DNA of 64,000 nucleotides from Steinernema hermaphroditum (taxonomy: Eukaryota > Nematoda > Chromadorea > Rhabditida > Steinernematidae): the NCBI GenBank assembly GCA_030435675.1, contig CM059624.1, positions 396,769 to 460,768 on the forward strand, in the 5' to 3' direction. A program made the translations under genes and the position numbers. The notes under the pieces are model-generated. The model saw nothing but the letters and a program-made list of their open reading frames with translations, searched no databases and was not told where the DNA came from. Shown here piece after piece: positions 23,615 to 37,400 of the stretch (positions within the stretch are counted from its first letter, which is position 1; each line of letters starts with the position of its first letter).

Positions 23615-26600
23615 TTGGAGCAGGAGGGTCAGATGCAGAGCTCTTTGTGTGAGCAAGGCCCAATCTGTCTCGAGTTGAAAGTTTTGCAGGAAACTAAGAT
23701 AGTCCACAGTAAATCCAACGAGAATAGGCGCGTTCGATCAGGCTCGTTAAGTTCTACAAGATAGAATAATAAAAATGCTATGGTACTTTGGAGCAGGAGG
23801 GTCAGATGCAGAACTCTTTGTATGAACAAGGCCCTATCTGTCTCGAATCGAAAGTTTTGCAGGAAAACTAAGATAGTCCACAGTAAATCTAACGAGAGTA
23901 GGCGCGTTCGATCAGGCTTGTGCAGTTCTACAAGATCCAATAATAAAAATGATATGGTACTTTGGAGCAGGAGGGTCAGATGCAGAACTCTTTGTGTGAG
24001 CAAGGGCCCTTCTGTCTCGAATAGAAAGTTTTGCAGGAAACTAAGATAGTCCATAGTAAATCCAACGAGATTAGGCGCGTTCGATCAGGCTCGTGCAGTT
24101 CTACAAGATCCATTAATAAAAATGCTATGGTACTTTGGAGCAGGAGGGTCATGATGCAGAGCTCTTTGTGTGAGCAAGGGCCCTGCTGTCTCGAATTGAA
24201 AGTTTTGCAGGAAACTAAGATAGTCCACAGTAAATCCAACGAGAGTAGGCGCGTTCGATCAGGCTCGTGCAGTTCTACAAGATCCAGTCATAAAAATGCT
24301 ATGGTACTTTGGAGCAGGAGGGTCAGATGCAGAACTCTTTGTATGAACAAGGCCCTATCTGTCTCGAATCGAAAGTTTTGCAGGAAACTAAGATAGTCCA
24401 CAGTAAATCCAACGAGAGTAGGCGCGTTCGATCAGGCTCGTGCAGTTCTACAAGATCCATTAATAAAAATGTATGGTACTTTGGAGCAGGAGGGTCAGAT
24501 GCAGAGCTCTTGGTGTGAGCAAGGGCCCTGCTGTCTCGAATTGAAAGTTTTGCAGGAAACTAAGATAGTCCACAGTAAATCCAACGAGAGTAGGCGCGTT
24601 CGATCAGGCTCGTGCAGTTCTACAAGATCCAGTCATAAAAATGCTATGGTACTTTGGAGCAGGAGGGTCAGATGCAGAACTCTTTGTATGAACAAGGCCC
24701 TATCTGTCTCGAATCGAAAGTTTTGCAGGAAACTAAGATAGTCCACAGTAAATCCAACGAGAGTAGGCGCGTTCGATCAGGCTCGTGCAGTTCTACAAGA
24801 TCCATTAATAAAAATGCTATGGTACTTTGGAGCAGGAGGGTCAGATGCAGAACTCTTTGTATGAACAAGGCCCTATCTGTCTCGAATCGAAAGTTTTGCA
24901 GGAAACTAAGATAGTCCACAGTAAATCCAACGAGAGTAGGCGCGTTCGATCAGGCTCGTGCAGTTCTACAAGATCCAGTCATAAAAATGCTATGGTACTT
25001 TGGAGCAGGAGGGTCAGATGCAGAGCTCTTTGTATGAACAAGGCCCTATCTGTCTCGAATTGAAAGTTTTGCAGGAAACTAAGATAGTCCACAGTAAATC
25101 CAACGAGAGTAGGCGCGTTCGATCAGGCTCGTGCAGTTCTACAAGATCCATTAATAAAAATGCTATGGTACTTTGGAGCAGGAGGGTCAGATGCAGAGCT
25201 CTTGGTGTGAGCAAGGGCCCTGCTGTCTCGAATTGAAAGTTTTGCAGGAAACTAAGATAGTCCATAGTAAATCCAACGAGAGTAGGCGCGTTCGATCAGG
25301 CTCGTGCAGTTCTACAAGATCCAGTCATAAAAATGCTATGGTACTTTGGAGCAGGAGGGTCAGATGCAGAGCTCTTGGTTTGATCAAGGGCCCTTCTGTC
25401 TCGAATCGAAAGTTTTGCAGGAAACTAAGATAGTCCACAGTAAATCCAACGAGAGTAGGCGCGTTCGATCAGGCTCGTGCAGTTCTACAAGATCCAGTCA
25501 TAAAAATGCTATGGTACTTTGGAGCAGGAGGGTCAGATGCAGAACTCTTTGTATGAACAAGGCCCTATCTGTCTCGAATTGAAAGTTTTGCAGGAAACTA
25601 AGATAGTCCACAGTAAATCCAACGAGAGTAGGCGCGTTCGATCAGGCTCGTGCAGTTCTACAAGATCCAATAATAAAAATGCTATGGTACTTTGGAGCAG
25701 GAGGGTCAGATGCAGAGCTCTTTGTGTGAACAAGGGCCCTATCTGTCTCGAATTGAAAGTTTTGCAGGAAACTAAGATAGTCCATAGTAAATCCAACGAG
25801 AATAGGCGCGTTCGATCAGGCTCGTGCAGTTCTACAAGATACAATCATAAAAATGCTATGGTACTTTGGAGCAGGAGGGTCAGATGCAGAACTCTTTGTA
25901 TGAACAAGGCCCTATCTGTCTCGAATTGAAAGTTTTGCAGGAAACTAAGATAGTCCACAGTAAATCCAACGAGAGTAGGCGCGTTCGATCAGGCTCGTGC
26001 AGTTCTACAAGATACAATCATAAAAATGATATGGTACTTTGGAGCAGGAGGGTCAGATGCAGAACTCTTTGTGTGAACAAGGCCCTATCTGTCTCGAATT
26101 GAAAGTTTTGCAGGAAACTAAGATAGTCCACAGTAAATCCAACGAGAGTAGGCGCGTTCGATCAGGCTCGTGCAGTTCTACAAGATCCAATCATAAAAAT
26201 GATATGGTACTTTGGAGCAGGAGGGTCAGATGCAGAGCTCTTTGTATGAGCAAGGGCCCTGCTGTCTCGAATTGAAAGTTTTGCAGGAAACTAAGATAGT
26301 CCACATTAAATCCAACGAGAGTAGGCGCGTTCGATCAGGCTCGTGCAGTTCTACAAGATGCAGTCATAAAAATGATATGGTACTTTGGAGCAGGAGGGTC
26401 AGATGCAGAGCTCTTTGTGTGAACAAGGCCCTATCTGTCTCGAATCGAAAGTTTTGCAGGAAACTAAGATAGTCCACAGTAAATCCAACGAGAGTAGGCG
26501 CGTTCGATCAGGCTCGTGCAGTTCTACAAGATCCATTAGTCATAAAAATGCTATGGTACTTTGGAGCAGGAGGGTCAGATGCAGAGCTCTTTGTGTGAGC

Positions 26601-29600
26601 AAGGGCCCTATCTGTCTCGAATTGAAAGTTTTGCAGGAAACTAAGATAGTCCACAGTAAATCCAACGAGAGTAGGCGCGTTCGATCAGGCTCGTGCAGTT
26701 CTACAAGATCCAGTCATAAAAATGCTATGGTACTTTGGAGCAGGAGGGTCAGATGCAGAACTCTTTGTATGAACAAGGCCCTATCTGTCTCGAATCGAAA
26801 GTTTTGCAGGAAACTAAGATAGTCCACAGTAAATCCAACGAGAGTAGGCGCGTTCGATCAGGCTCGTGCAGTTCTACAAGATCCATTAATAAAAATGCTA
26901 TGGTACTTTGGAGCAGGAGGGTCAGATGCAGAGCTCTTGGTGTGAGCAAGGGCCCTGCTGTCTCGAGTTGAAAGTTTTGCAGGAAACTAAGATAGTCCAT
27001 AGTAATCCCAACCGGAATAGGCGCGTTCGATGAGGCTCGTTATGTTCTACAAGATAGAATCATAAAAATGCTATGGTACTTTGGAGCAGGAGGGTCAGAT
27101 GCAGAACTCTTTGTATGAACAAGGCCCTATCTGTCTCGAATCGAAAGTTTTGCAGGAAACTAAGATAGTCCACAGTAAATCCAACGAGAGTAGGCGCGTT
27201 CGATCAGGCTCGTGCAGTTCTACAAGATCCAATCATAAAAATGATATGGTACTTTGGAGCAGGAGGGTCAGATGCAGAGCTCTTTGTGTGAACAAGGCCC
27301 TATCTGTCTCGAATTGAAAGTTTTGCAGGAAACTAAGATAGTCCACAGTAAATCCAACGAGAGTAGGCGCGTTCGATCAGGCTCGTGCAGTTCTACAAGA
27401 TCCAATCATAAAAATGATATGGTACTTTGGAGCAGGAGGGTCAGATGCAGAACTCTTTGTATGAACAAGGCCCTATCTGTCTCGAATTGAAAGTTTTGCA
27501 GGAAACTAAGATAGTCCACAGGAAATCCAACGAGAGTAGGCGCGTTCGATCAGGCTCGTGCAGTTCTACAAGATAGAATCATAAAAATGATATGGTACTT
27601 TGGAGCAGGAGGGTCAGATGCAGAACTCTTTGTATGAACAAGGCCCTATCTGTCTCGAATCGAAAGTTTTGCAGGAAACTAAGATAGTCCACAGTAAATC
27701 CAACGGGAATAGGCGCGTTCGATCAGGCTCGTGCAGTTCTACAAGATCCAATCATAAAAATGCTATGGTACTTTGGAGCAGGAGGGTCAGATGCAGAGCT
27801 CTTGGTGTGAGCAAGGGCCCTGCTGTCTCGAATTGAAAGTTTTGCAGGAAACTAAGATAGTCCAACATATATCCAACGAGAGTAGGCGCGTTCGATCAGG
27901 CTCGTGCAGTTCTACAAGATAGAATCATAAAAATGATATGGTACTTTGGAGCAGGAGGGTCAGATGCAGAGCTCTTGGTGTGAGCAAGGGCCCTGCTGTC
28001 GCGAATTGAAAGTTTTGCAGGAAACTAAGATAGTCCACAGTAAATCCAACGAGAGTAGGCGCGTTCGATCAGGCTCGTGCAGTTCTACAAGATCCAGTCA
28101 TAAAAATGCTATAGTACTTTGGAGCAGGAGGGTCAGATGCAGAACTCTTTGTATGAACAAGGCCCTATCTGTCTCGAATCGAAAGTTTTGCAGGAAACTA
28201 AGATAGTCCACAGTAAATCCAACGAGAGTAGGCGCGTTCGATCAGGCTCGTGCAGTTCTACAAGATCCAGTCATAAAAATGCTATGGTACTTTGGAGCAG
28301 GAGGGTCAGATGCAGAACTCTTTGTATGAACAAGGCCCTATCTGTCTCGAATCGAAAGTTTTGCAGGAAACTAAGATAGTCCACAGTAAATCCAACGAGA
28401 GTAGGCGCGTTCGATCAGGCTCGTGCAGTTCTACAAGATCCATTAATAAAAATGCTATGGTACTTTGGAGCAGGAGGGTCAGATGCAGAGCTCTTGGTGT
28501 GAGCAAGGGCCCTGCTGTCTCGAGTTGAAAGTTTTGCAGGAAACTAAGATAGTCCATAGTAATCCCAACCGGAATAGGCGCGTTCGATGAGGCTCGTTAT
28601 GTTCTACAAGATAGAATCATAAAAATGCTATGGTACTTTGGAGCAGGAGGGTCAGATGCAGAACTCTTTGTATGAACAAGGCCCTATCTGTCTCGAATCG
28701 AAAGTTTTGCAGGAAACTAAGATAGTCCACAGTAAATCCAACGAGAGTAGGCACGTTCGATCAGGCTCGTGCAGTTCTACAAGATCCAATCATAAAAATG
28801 ATATGGTACTTTGGAGCAGGAGGGTCAGATGCAGAGCTCTTTGTATGAACAAGGCCCTATCTGTCTCGAATTGAAAGTTTTGCAGGAAACTAAGATAGTC
28901 CACAGGAAATCCAACGAGAGTAGGCGCGTTCGATCAGGCTCGTGCAGTTCTACAAGATACAATATAAAAATGATATGGTACTTTGGAGCAGGAGGGTCAG
29001 ATGCAGAACTCTTTGTATGAACAAGGCCCTATCTGTCTCGAATTGAAAGTTTTGCAGGAAACTAAGATAGTCCACAGGAAATCCAACGAGAGTAGGCGCG
29101 TTCGATCAGGCTCGTGCAGTTCTACAAGATAGAATCATAAAAATGCTATGGTACTTTGGAGCAGGAGGGTCAGATGCAGAACTCTTTGTATGAACAAGGC
29201 CCCCTCTGTCTCGAATTGAAAGTTTTGCAGGAAACTAAGATAGTCCACAGTAAATCCAACGGGAATAGGCGCGTTCGATCAGGCTCGTGCAGTTCTACAA
29301 GATCCAATCATAAAAATGCTATGGTACTTTGGAGCAGGAGGGTCAGATGCAGAGCTCTTGGTGTGAGCAAGGGCCCTGCTGTCTCGAATTGAAAGTTTTG
29401 CAGGAAACTAAGATAGTCCACAGTAAATCCAACGAGAGTAGGCGCGTTCGATCAGGCTCGTGCAGTTCTACAAGATAGAATCATAAAAATGATATGGTAC
29501 TTTGGAGCAGGAGGGTCAGATGCAGAGCTCTTGGTGTGAGCAAGGGCCCTGCTGTCGCGAATTGAAAGTTTTGCAGGAAACTAAGATAGTCCACAGTAAA

Positions 29601-29674
29601 TCCAACCCGAGTAGGCGCGTTCGATCAGGCTCGTGCAGTTCTCCAAGATACAATAATAAAAATGCTGTGGTACT
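23615..29674 (+). repeat. Satellite block VI: mixed A/B monomers with HORs
   Basis: A, B and hybrid heads (GAGCTCTTTGTGTGAGC, GAGCTCTTTGTATGAAC) alternate, usually with K middles. TCTCGAATCG replaces TCTCGAATTG in many B monomers. Tails ATTAAT, AGTCAT, AGAATCAT and ACAATCAT are frequent, and GATATGG is common. The variant set resembles block I more than the neighbouring homogeneous B array, suggesting that the two mixed blocks share ancestry. Two HORs inside it are listed separately. Confidence 0.9.
23962..25345 (+). repeat. Alternating dimer repeat (ATTAAT / AGTCAT tails), four copies
   Basis: Eight monomers starting at 23962, 24135, 24309, 24481, 24654, 24827, 25000 and 25173 alternate strictly between CCATTAAT and CCAGTCAT tails. 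Dimer lengths are 347, 345, 346 and 346 bp; the odd lengths come from an extra base in GGGTCATGATGCAG near 24150 and a missing base in AAATGTATGG near 24469. Heads do not alternate as strictly, so exchange or conversion has reshuffled the left part of monomers while the tail order stayed. Confidence 0.82.
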
Positions 29675-29848
29675 TTGGAGCAGGAGGGTAAGATGCAGAG
29701 CTCTTTGTATGAACAAGGCCCTAGCTGTCTCGAGGCGAAAGTTTTGCGGGAAACTAAGGTCGGTCACAGTAAATCCAACGAGAGTAGGCGCGTTCGATCA
29801 GGCTCGTGCGGTTTCTACAAGATCCAATAACAAAAATGCTATGGTACT
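26735..29848 (+). repeat. Nine-monomer HOR of 1557 bp, two copies
   Basis: Copy 1 is 26735-28291, copy 2 is 28292-29848. They share distinctive features in register: an ATTAAT tail in monomer 1; TCTCGAGTTG, CATAGTAATCCCAACCGG and GATGAGGCTCGTTATG in monomer 2 (26908 and 28465); GGGAAT middles in monomer 6 (27600 and 29156); CTGTCGCGAATTG in monomer 8 (27946 and 29502). Copy 2 has lost a base in AATATAAAAATG near 28963 and its last monomer (29675) is strongly diverged. The shared rare variants make independent origin unlikely. Confidence 0.83.
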
Positions 29849-31417
29849 TTGGAGCAGGAGGGTCAGATGCAGGGCTTTTTGTGTGAGCAAGGCCCCTCTC
29901 TGTCTCGAGTCGAAAGTTTTGCAGGAAACTAAGATAGTCCGCAGTAAACCCAACCGGAGTAGGCGCGTTCGATGAGGCTCGTTCTGTTCTACGAGATACA
30001 GTCATAAAAATGCCGTCTTTATGGTACTTTGGAGCAGGAGGGTCAGATGCAGAACTCTTTGTATGAACAAAGGCCCTATCTGTCTCGAATCGAAAGTTTT
30101 GCGGGAAACTAAGATAGTCCACAGGAAATCCAACGAGGGTAGGCGCGTTCGATCAGGCTCGTGCAGTTCTACAAGATAGAATCATAAAAATGCTTTGGTA
30201 CTTTGGAGCAGGAGGGTCAGATGCAGAACTCTTTGTATGAACAAGGCCCTATCTGTCTCGAATTGAAAGTTTTTGCAGGAAACTAAGATAGTCCACAGTA
30301 AATCCAACGAGAGTAGGCGCGTTCGATCGGGCTCGTGCAGTTCTGCAAGATCCAGTCGCCGAAATGCTATGGTACTTTGGAGCAGGAGGGTCAGATGCAG
30401 AGCTCTTGGTACGAGCAAGGGCCCTGCTGTCTCGAATTGAAAGTTTTGCAGGAAACTAAGATAGTCCAACATATATCCAACGAGAGTAGGCGCGTTCGAT
30501 GAGGCTCGTTATGTTCTACAAGATAGAATCATAAAAATGCTATGGTACTTTGGAGCAGGAGGGTCAGATGCAGAACTCTTTGTATGAACAAGGCCCTATC
30601 TGTCTCGAATAGAAAGTTTTGCAGGAAACTAAGATAGTCCACAGGAAATCCAACGAGAGTAGGCGCGTTCGATCAGGCTCGTGCAGTTCTACAAGATAGA
30701 ATCATAAAAATGCTATGGTACTTTGGAGCAGGAGGGTCAGATGCAGAACTCTTTGTATGAACAAGGCCCTATCTGTCTCGAATTGAGAGTTTTGCAGGAA
30801 ACTAAGATAGTCCACAGTAAATCCAACGAGAGTAGGCGCGTTCGATCAGGCTCGTGCAGTTCTACAAGATACAATCATAAAAATGCTATGGTACTTTGGA
30901 GCAGGAGGGGTCAGATGCAGAGCTCTTTGTGTGAGCAAGGCCCTATCTGTCTCGAATCGAAAGTTTTGCAGGAAACTAAGATAGTCCACAGTATATCCAA
31001 CGAGAGTAGGCGCGTTCGATCAGGCTCGTGCAGTTCTACAAGATCGAATCATAAAAATGCTATGGTACTTTGGAGCAGGAGGGTTAGATGCAGAGCTCTT
31101 TGTGTGAGCAAGGGCCCTGCTGTCTCGGGCTGAAAGTTTTGCAGGAAACTAAGATAGTCCACAGGAAACCCAACGGGACTAGGCGCGTTCGATCAGGCTC
31201 GTTCGGTTCTACAAGATAGAATCATAAAAATGCTATGGTACTTTGGAGCAGGAGGGTCAGATGCAGAACTCTTTGTATGAACAAGGCCCTATCTGTCTCG
31301 AATCGAAAGTTTTGCAGGGAAACTAAGATAGTCCACAGTAAATCCAACGAGAGTAGGCGCGTTCGATCAGGCTCGTGCAGTTCTACAAGATCCGGTCCAT
31401 AAAAATGCTATGGTACT
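29675..31417 (+). repeat. Degenerate satellite segment (10 monomers)
   Basis: Units start at 29675, 29849, 30029, 30203, 30377, 30550, 30723, 30896, 31070 and 31243. The first three are most altered: TCGAGGCGAAAG with AAGGTCGGTCACAG near 29733-29768, GGCTTTTTGTGTGAGC near 29872, GATGAGGCTCGTTCTG near 29973, and GCCGTCTTTATGG near 30012, which lengthens unit 29849 to 180 bp. AGTCGCCGAAATGC near 30355 and CTCGGGCTGAAAG near 31124 continue the trend. Orientation and phase are kept. It separates the HOR-bearing block from the 174-bp-rich block. Confidence 0.88.
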
Positions 31418-34400
31418 TTGGAGCAGGAGGGTCAGATGCAGAGCTCTTGGTGTGAGCAAGGGCCCTGCTGTCTCGAATTGAAAGTTTTGCAGGAAACTAA
31501 GATAGTCCACAGTAAATCCAACGGAATAGGCGCGTTCGATCAGGCTCGTGCAGTTCTACAAGATCCAATCATAAAAATGCTATGGTACTTTGGAGCAGGA
31601 GGGTCAGATGCAGAGCTCTTTGTGTGAGCAAGGGCCCAGCTGTCTCGAATTGAAAGTTTTGCAGGAAACTAAGATAGTCCACAGTAAATCCAACGAGAGT
31701 AGGCGCGTTCGATCAGGCTCGTGCAGTTCTACAAGATAGAATCATAAAAATGATATGGTACTTTGGAGCAGGAGGGTCAGATGCAGAGCTCTTGGTGTGA
31801 GCAAGGGCCCTGCTGTCTCGAATTGAAAGTTTTGCAGGAAACTAAGATAGTCCACAGTAAATCCAACGAGAGTAGGCGCGTTCGATCAGGCTCGTGCAGT
31901 TCTACAAGATCCGATCATAAAAATGATATGGTACTTTGGAGCAGGAGGGTCAGATGCAGAGCTCTTGGTGTGAGCAAGGGCCCTGCTGTCTCGAATTGAA
32001 AGTTTTGCAGGAAACTAAGATAGTCCACAGTAAATCCAACGAGAGTAGGCGCGTTCGATCAGGCTCGTGCAGTTCTACAAGATCCAGTCATAAAAATGCT
32101 ATGGTACTTTGGAGCAGGAGGGTCAGATGCAGAGCTCTTTGTATGAACAAGGGCCCTATCTGTCTCGAATTGAAAGTTTTGCAGGAAACTAAGATAGTCC
32201 ACAGTAATCCCAACGAGAGTAGGCGCGTTCGATCAGGCTCGTGCAGTTCTACAAGATACAATCATAAAAATGCTATGGTACTTTGGAGCAGGAGGGTCAG
32301 ATGCAGAGCTCTTGGTGTGAGCAAGGGCCCTGCTGTCTCGAATTGAAAGTTTTGCAGGAAACTAAGATAGTCCATAGTAAACCCAACGAGAATAGGCGCG
32401 TTCGATCAGGCTCGTGCAGTTCTACAAGATCCAATCATAAAAATGATATGGTACTTTGGAGCAGGAGGGTCAGATGCAGAGCTCTTTGTATGAACAAGGG
32501 CCCTATCTGTCTCGAATTGAAAGTTTTGCAGGAAACTAAGATAGTCCACAGTAAACCCAACGGGAATAGGCGCGTTCGATCAGGCTCGTGCAGTTCTACA
32601 AGATACAATCATAAAAATGATATGGTACTTTGGAGCAGGAGGGTCAGATGCAGAGCTCTTGGTGTGAGCAAGGGCCCTGCTGTCTCGAATTGAAAGTTTT
32701 GCAGGAAACTAAGATAGTCCACAGTAAATCCAACGAGAATAGGCGCGTTCGATCAGGCTCGTGCAGTTCTACAAGATCCAGTCATAAAAATGCTATGGTA
32801 CTTTGGAGCAGGAGGGTCAGATGCAGAACTCTTTGTATGAACAAGGCCCTATCTGTCTCGAATTGAAAGTTTTGCAGGAAACTAAGATAGTCCACAGTAA
32901 TCCCAACGAGAATAAGCGCGTTCGATCAGGCTCGTGCAGTTCTACAAGATAGAATCATAAAAATGCTATGGTACTTTGGAGCAGGAGGGTCAGATGCAGA
33001 GCTCTTGGTGTGAGCAAGGGCCCTGCTGTCTCGAATTGAAAGTTTTGCAGGAAACTAAGATAGTCCACAGTAAATCCAACGAGAGTAGGCGCGTTCGATC
33101 AGGCTCGTGCAGTTCTACAAGATAGAATCATAAAAATGCTATGGTACTTTGGAGCAGGAGGGTCAGATGCAGAGCTCTTGGTGTGAGCAAGGGCCCTGCT
33201 GTCTCGAATTGAAAGTTTTGCAGGAAACTAAGATAGTCCACAGTAAACCCAACGAGAGTAGGCGCGTTCGATCAGGCTCGTGCAGTTCTACAAGATCCAG
33301 AATCATAAAAATGCTATGGTACTTTGGAGCAGGAGGGTCAGATGCAGAACTCTTTGTATGAACAAGGCCCTATCTGTCTCGAATTGAAAGTTTTGCAGGA
33401 AACTAAGATAGTCCACAGTAAATCCAACGAGAGTAGGCGCGTTCGATCAGGCTCGTGCAGTTCTACAAGATCCAATCATAAAAATGCTATGGTACTTTGG
33501 AGCAGGAGGGTCAGATGCAGAGCTCTTGGTGTGAGCAAGGGCCCTGCTGTCTCGAATTGAAAGTTTTGCAGGAAACTAAGATAGTCCACAGTAAATCCCA
33601 ACGGGAATAGGCGCGTTCGATCAGGCTCGTGCAGTTCTACAAGATCCAATCATAAAAATGCTATGGTACTTTGGAGCAGGAGGGTCAGATGCAGAGCTCT
33701 TTGTATGAGCAAGGGCCCTGCTGTCTCGAATTGAAAGTTTTGCAGGAAACTAAGATAGTCCACAGTAAATCCAACGGGAATAGGCGCGTTCGATCAGGCT
33801 CGTGCAGTTCTACAAGATCCAATCATAAAAATGCTATGGTACTTTGGAGCAGGAGGGTCAGATGCAGAACTCTTTGTATGAACAAGGCCCTATCTGTCTC
33901 GAATTGAAAGTTTTGCAGGAAACTAAGATAGTCCACAGTAAATCCAACGAGAGTAGGCGCGTTCGATCAGGCTCGTGCAGTTCTACAAGATCACAATCAT
34001 AAAAATGCTATGGTACTTTGGAGCAGGAGGGTCAGATGCAGAGCTCTTGGTGTGAGCAAGGGCCCTGCTGTCTCGAATTGAAAGTTTTGCAGGAAACTAA
34101 GATAGTCCATAGTAATCCCAACGGGAATAGGCGCGTTCGATCAGGCTCGTGCAGTTCTACAAGATCCAATCATAAAAATGCTATGGTACTTTGGAGCAGG
34201 AGGGTCAGATGCAGAGCTCTTTGTATGAACAAGGCCCCTATCTGTCTCGAATTGAAAGTTTTGCAGGAAACTAAGATAGTCCACAGTAAATCCAACGAGA
34301 GTAGGCGCGTTCGATCAGGCTCGTGCAGTTCTACAAGATCCAATCATAAAAATGCTATGGTACTTTGGAGCAGGAGGGTCAGATGCAGAGCTCTTTGTAT

Positions 34401-37400
34401 GAACAAGGGCCCTATCTGTCTCGAATTGAAAGTTTTGCAGGAAACTAAGATAGTCCACAGTAAATCCAACGAGAGTAGGCGCGTTCGATCAGGCTCGTGC
34501 AGTTCTACAAGATCCAATCATAAAAATGCTATGGTACTTTGGAGCAGGAGGGTCAGATGCAGAGCTCTTTGTATGAACAAGGGCCCTATCTGTCTCGAAT
34601 TGAAAGTTTTGCAGGAAACTAAGATAGTCCACAGTAAATCCAACGGGAATAGGCGCGTTCGATCAGGCTCGTGCAGTTCTACAAGATCCAATCATAAAAA
34701 TGCTATGGTACTTTGGAGCAGGAGGGTCAGATGCAGAACTCTTTGTATGAACAAGGCCCTATCTGTCTCGAATTGAAAGTTTTGCAGGAAACTAAGATAG
34801 TCCACAGTAAATCCAACGAGAGTAGGCGCGTTCGATCAGGCTCGTGCAGTTCTACAAGATCCAATCATAAAAATGCTATGGTACTTTGGAGCAGGAGGGT
34901 CAGATGCAGAGCTCTTTGTGTGAACAAGGGCCCTAGCTGTCTCGAATTGAAAGTTTTGCAGGAAACTAAGATAGTCCACAGTAAATCCAACGAGAGTAGG
35001 CGCGTTCGATCAGGCTCGTGCAGTTCTACAAGATCCAATCATAAAAATGCTATGGTACTTTGGAGCAGGAGGGTCAGATGCAGAACTCTTTGTATGATCA
35101 AGGGCCCTTCTGTCTCGAATTGAAAGTTTTGCAGGAAACTAAGATAGTCCACAGTAAATCCAACGAGAGTAGGCGCGTTCGATCAGGCTCGTGCAGTTCT
35201 ACAAGATCCAATCATAAAAATGCTATGGTACTTTGGAGCAGGAGGGTCAGATGCAGAGCTCTTGGTATGAACAAGGGCCCTATCTGTCTCGAATTGAAAG
35301 TTTTGCAGGAAACTAAGATAGTCCACAGTAAATCCAACGAGAGTAGGCGCGTTCGATCAGGCTCGTGCAGTTCTACAAGATCCAATCATAAAAATGCTAT
35401 GGTACTTTGGAGCAGGAGGGTCAGATGCAGAGCTCTTTGTGTGAGCAAGGGCCCAGCTGTCTCGAATTGAAAGTTTTGCAGGAAACTAAGATAGTCCACA
35501 GTAATCCCAACGGGAATAGGCGCGTTCGATCAGGCTCGTGCAGTTCTACAAGATCCAATCATAAAAATGCTATGGTACTTTGGAGCAGGAGGGTCAGATG
35601 CAGAACTCTTTGTATGAACAAGGCCCTATCTGTCTCGAATTGAAAGTTTTGCAGGAAACTAAGATAGTCCACAGTAAATCCAACGAGAGTAGGCGCGTTC
35701 GATCAGGCTCGTGCAGTTCTACAAGATCCAATCATAAAAATGCTATGGTACTTTGGAGCAGGAGGGTCAGATGCAGAGCTCTTTGTATGAACAAGGGCCC
35801 TATCTGTCTCGAATTGAAAGTTTTGCAGGAAACTAAGATAGTCCACAGTAAATCCAACGAGAGTAGGCGCGTTCGATCAGGCTCGTGCAGTTCTACAAGA
35901 TCCAATCATAAAAATGCTATGGTACTTTGGAGCAGGAGGGTCAGATGCAGAGCTCTTTGTATGAACAAGGGCCCTATCTGTCTCGAATTGAAAGTTTTGC
36001 AGGAAACTAAGATAGTCCACAGTAAATCCAACGAGAGTAGGCGCGTTCGATCAGGCTCGTGCAGTTCTACAAGATCCAATCATAAAAATGCTATGGTACT
36101 TTGGAGCAGGAGGGTCAGATGCAGAACTCTTTGTATGAACAAGGGCCCTATCTGTCTCGAATTGAAAGTTTTGCAGGAAACTAAGATAGTCCACAGTAAA
36201 TCCAACGAGAGTAGGCGCGTTCGATCAGGCTCGTGCAGTTCTACAAGATCCAATCATAAAAATGCTATGGTACTTTGGAGCAGGAGGGTCAGATGCAGAG
36301 CTCTTTGTATGAACAAGGGCCCTATCTGTCTCGAATTGAAAGTTTTGCAGGAAACTAAGATAGTCCACAGTAAATCCAACGAGAGTAGGCGCGTTCGATC
36401 AGGCTCGTGCAGTTCTACAAGACAGAATCATAAAAATGCTATGGTACTTTGGAGCAGGAGGGTCAGATGCAGAACTCTTTGTATGAACAAGGGCCATATC
36501 TGTCTCGAATTGAAAGTTTTGCAGGAAACTAAGATAGTCCACAGTAAATCCAACGGGAATAGGCGCGTTCGATCAGGCTCGTGCAGTTCTACAAGATCCA
36601 ATCATAAAAATGCTATGGTACTTTGGAGCAGGAGGGTCAGATGCAGAACTCTTTGTATGAACAAGGCCCTATCTGTCTCGAATTGAAAGTTTTGCAGGAA
36701 ACTAAGATAGTCCACAGTAAATCCAACGAGAGTAGGCGCGTTCGATCAGGCTCGTGCAGTTCTACAAGATCCAATCATAAAAATGCTATGGTACTTTGGA
36801 GCAGGAGGGTCAGATGCAGAGCTCTTGGTGTGAGCAAGGGCCCTGCTGTCTCGAATTGAAAGTTTTGCAGGAAACTAAGATAGTCCACAGTAAATCCAAC
36901 GAGAGTAGGCGCGTTCGATCAGGCTCGTGCAGTTCTACAAGATCCAATCATAAAAATGCTATGGTACTTTGGAGCAGGAGGGTCAGATGCAGAACTCTTT
37001 GTATGAACAAGGCCCTATCTGTCTCGAATTGAAAGTTTTGCAGGAAACTAAGATAGTCCACAGTAAATCCAACGAGAGTAGGCGCGTTCGATCAGGCTCG
37101 TGCAGTTCTACAAGATCCAATCATAAAAATGCTATGGTACTTTGGAGCAGGAGGGTCAGATGCAGAGCTCTTGGTGTGAGCAAGGGCCCTGCTGTCTCGA
37201 ATTGAAAGTTTTGCAGGAAACTAAGATAGTCCACAGTAAATCCAACGGGAATAGGCGCGTTCGATCAGGCTCGTGCAGTTCTACAAGATCCAATCATAAA
37301 AATGCTATGGTACTTTGGAGCAGGAGGGTCAGATGCAGAGCTCTTTGTATGAACAAGGGCCCTATCTGTCTCGAATTGAAAGTTTTGCAGGAAACTAAGA

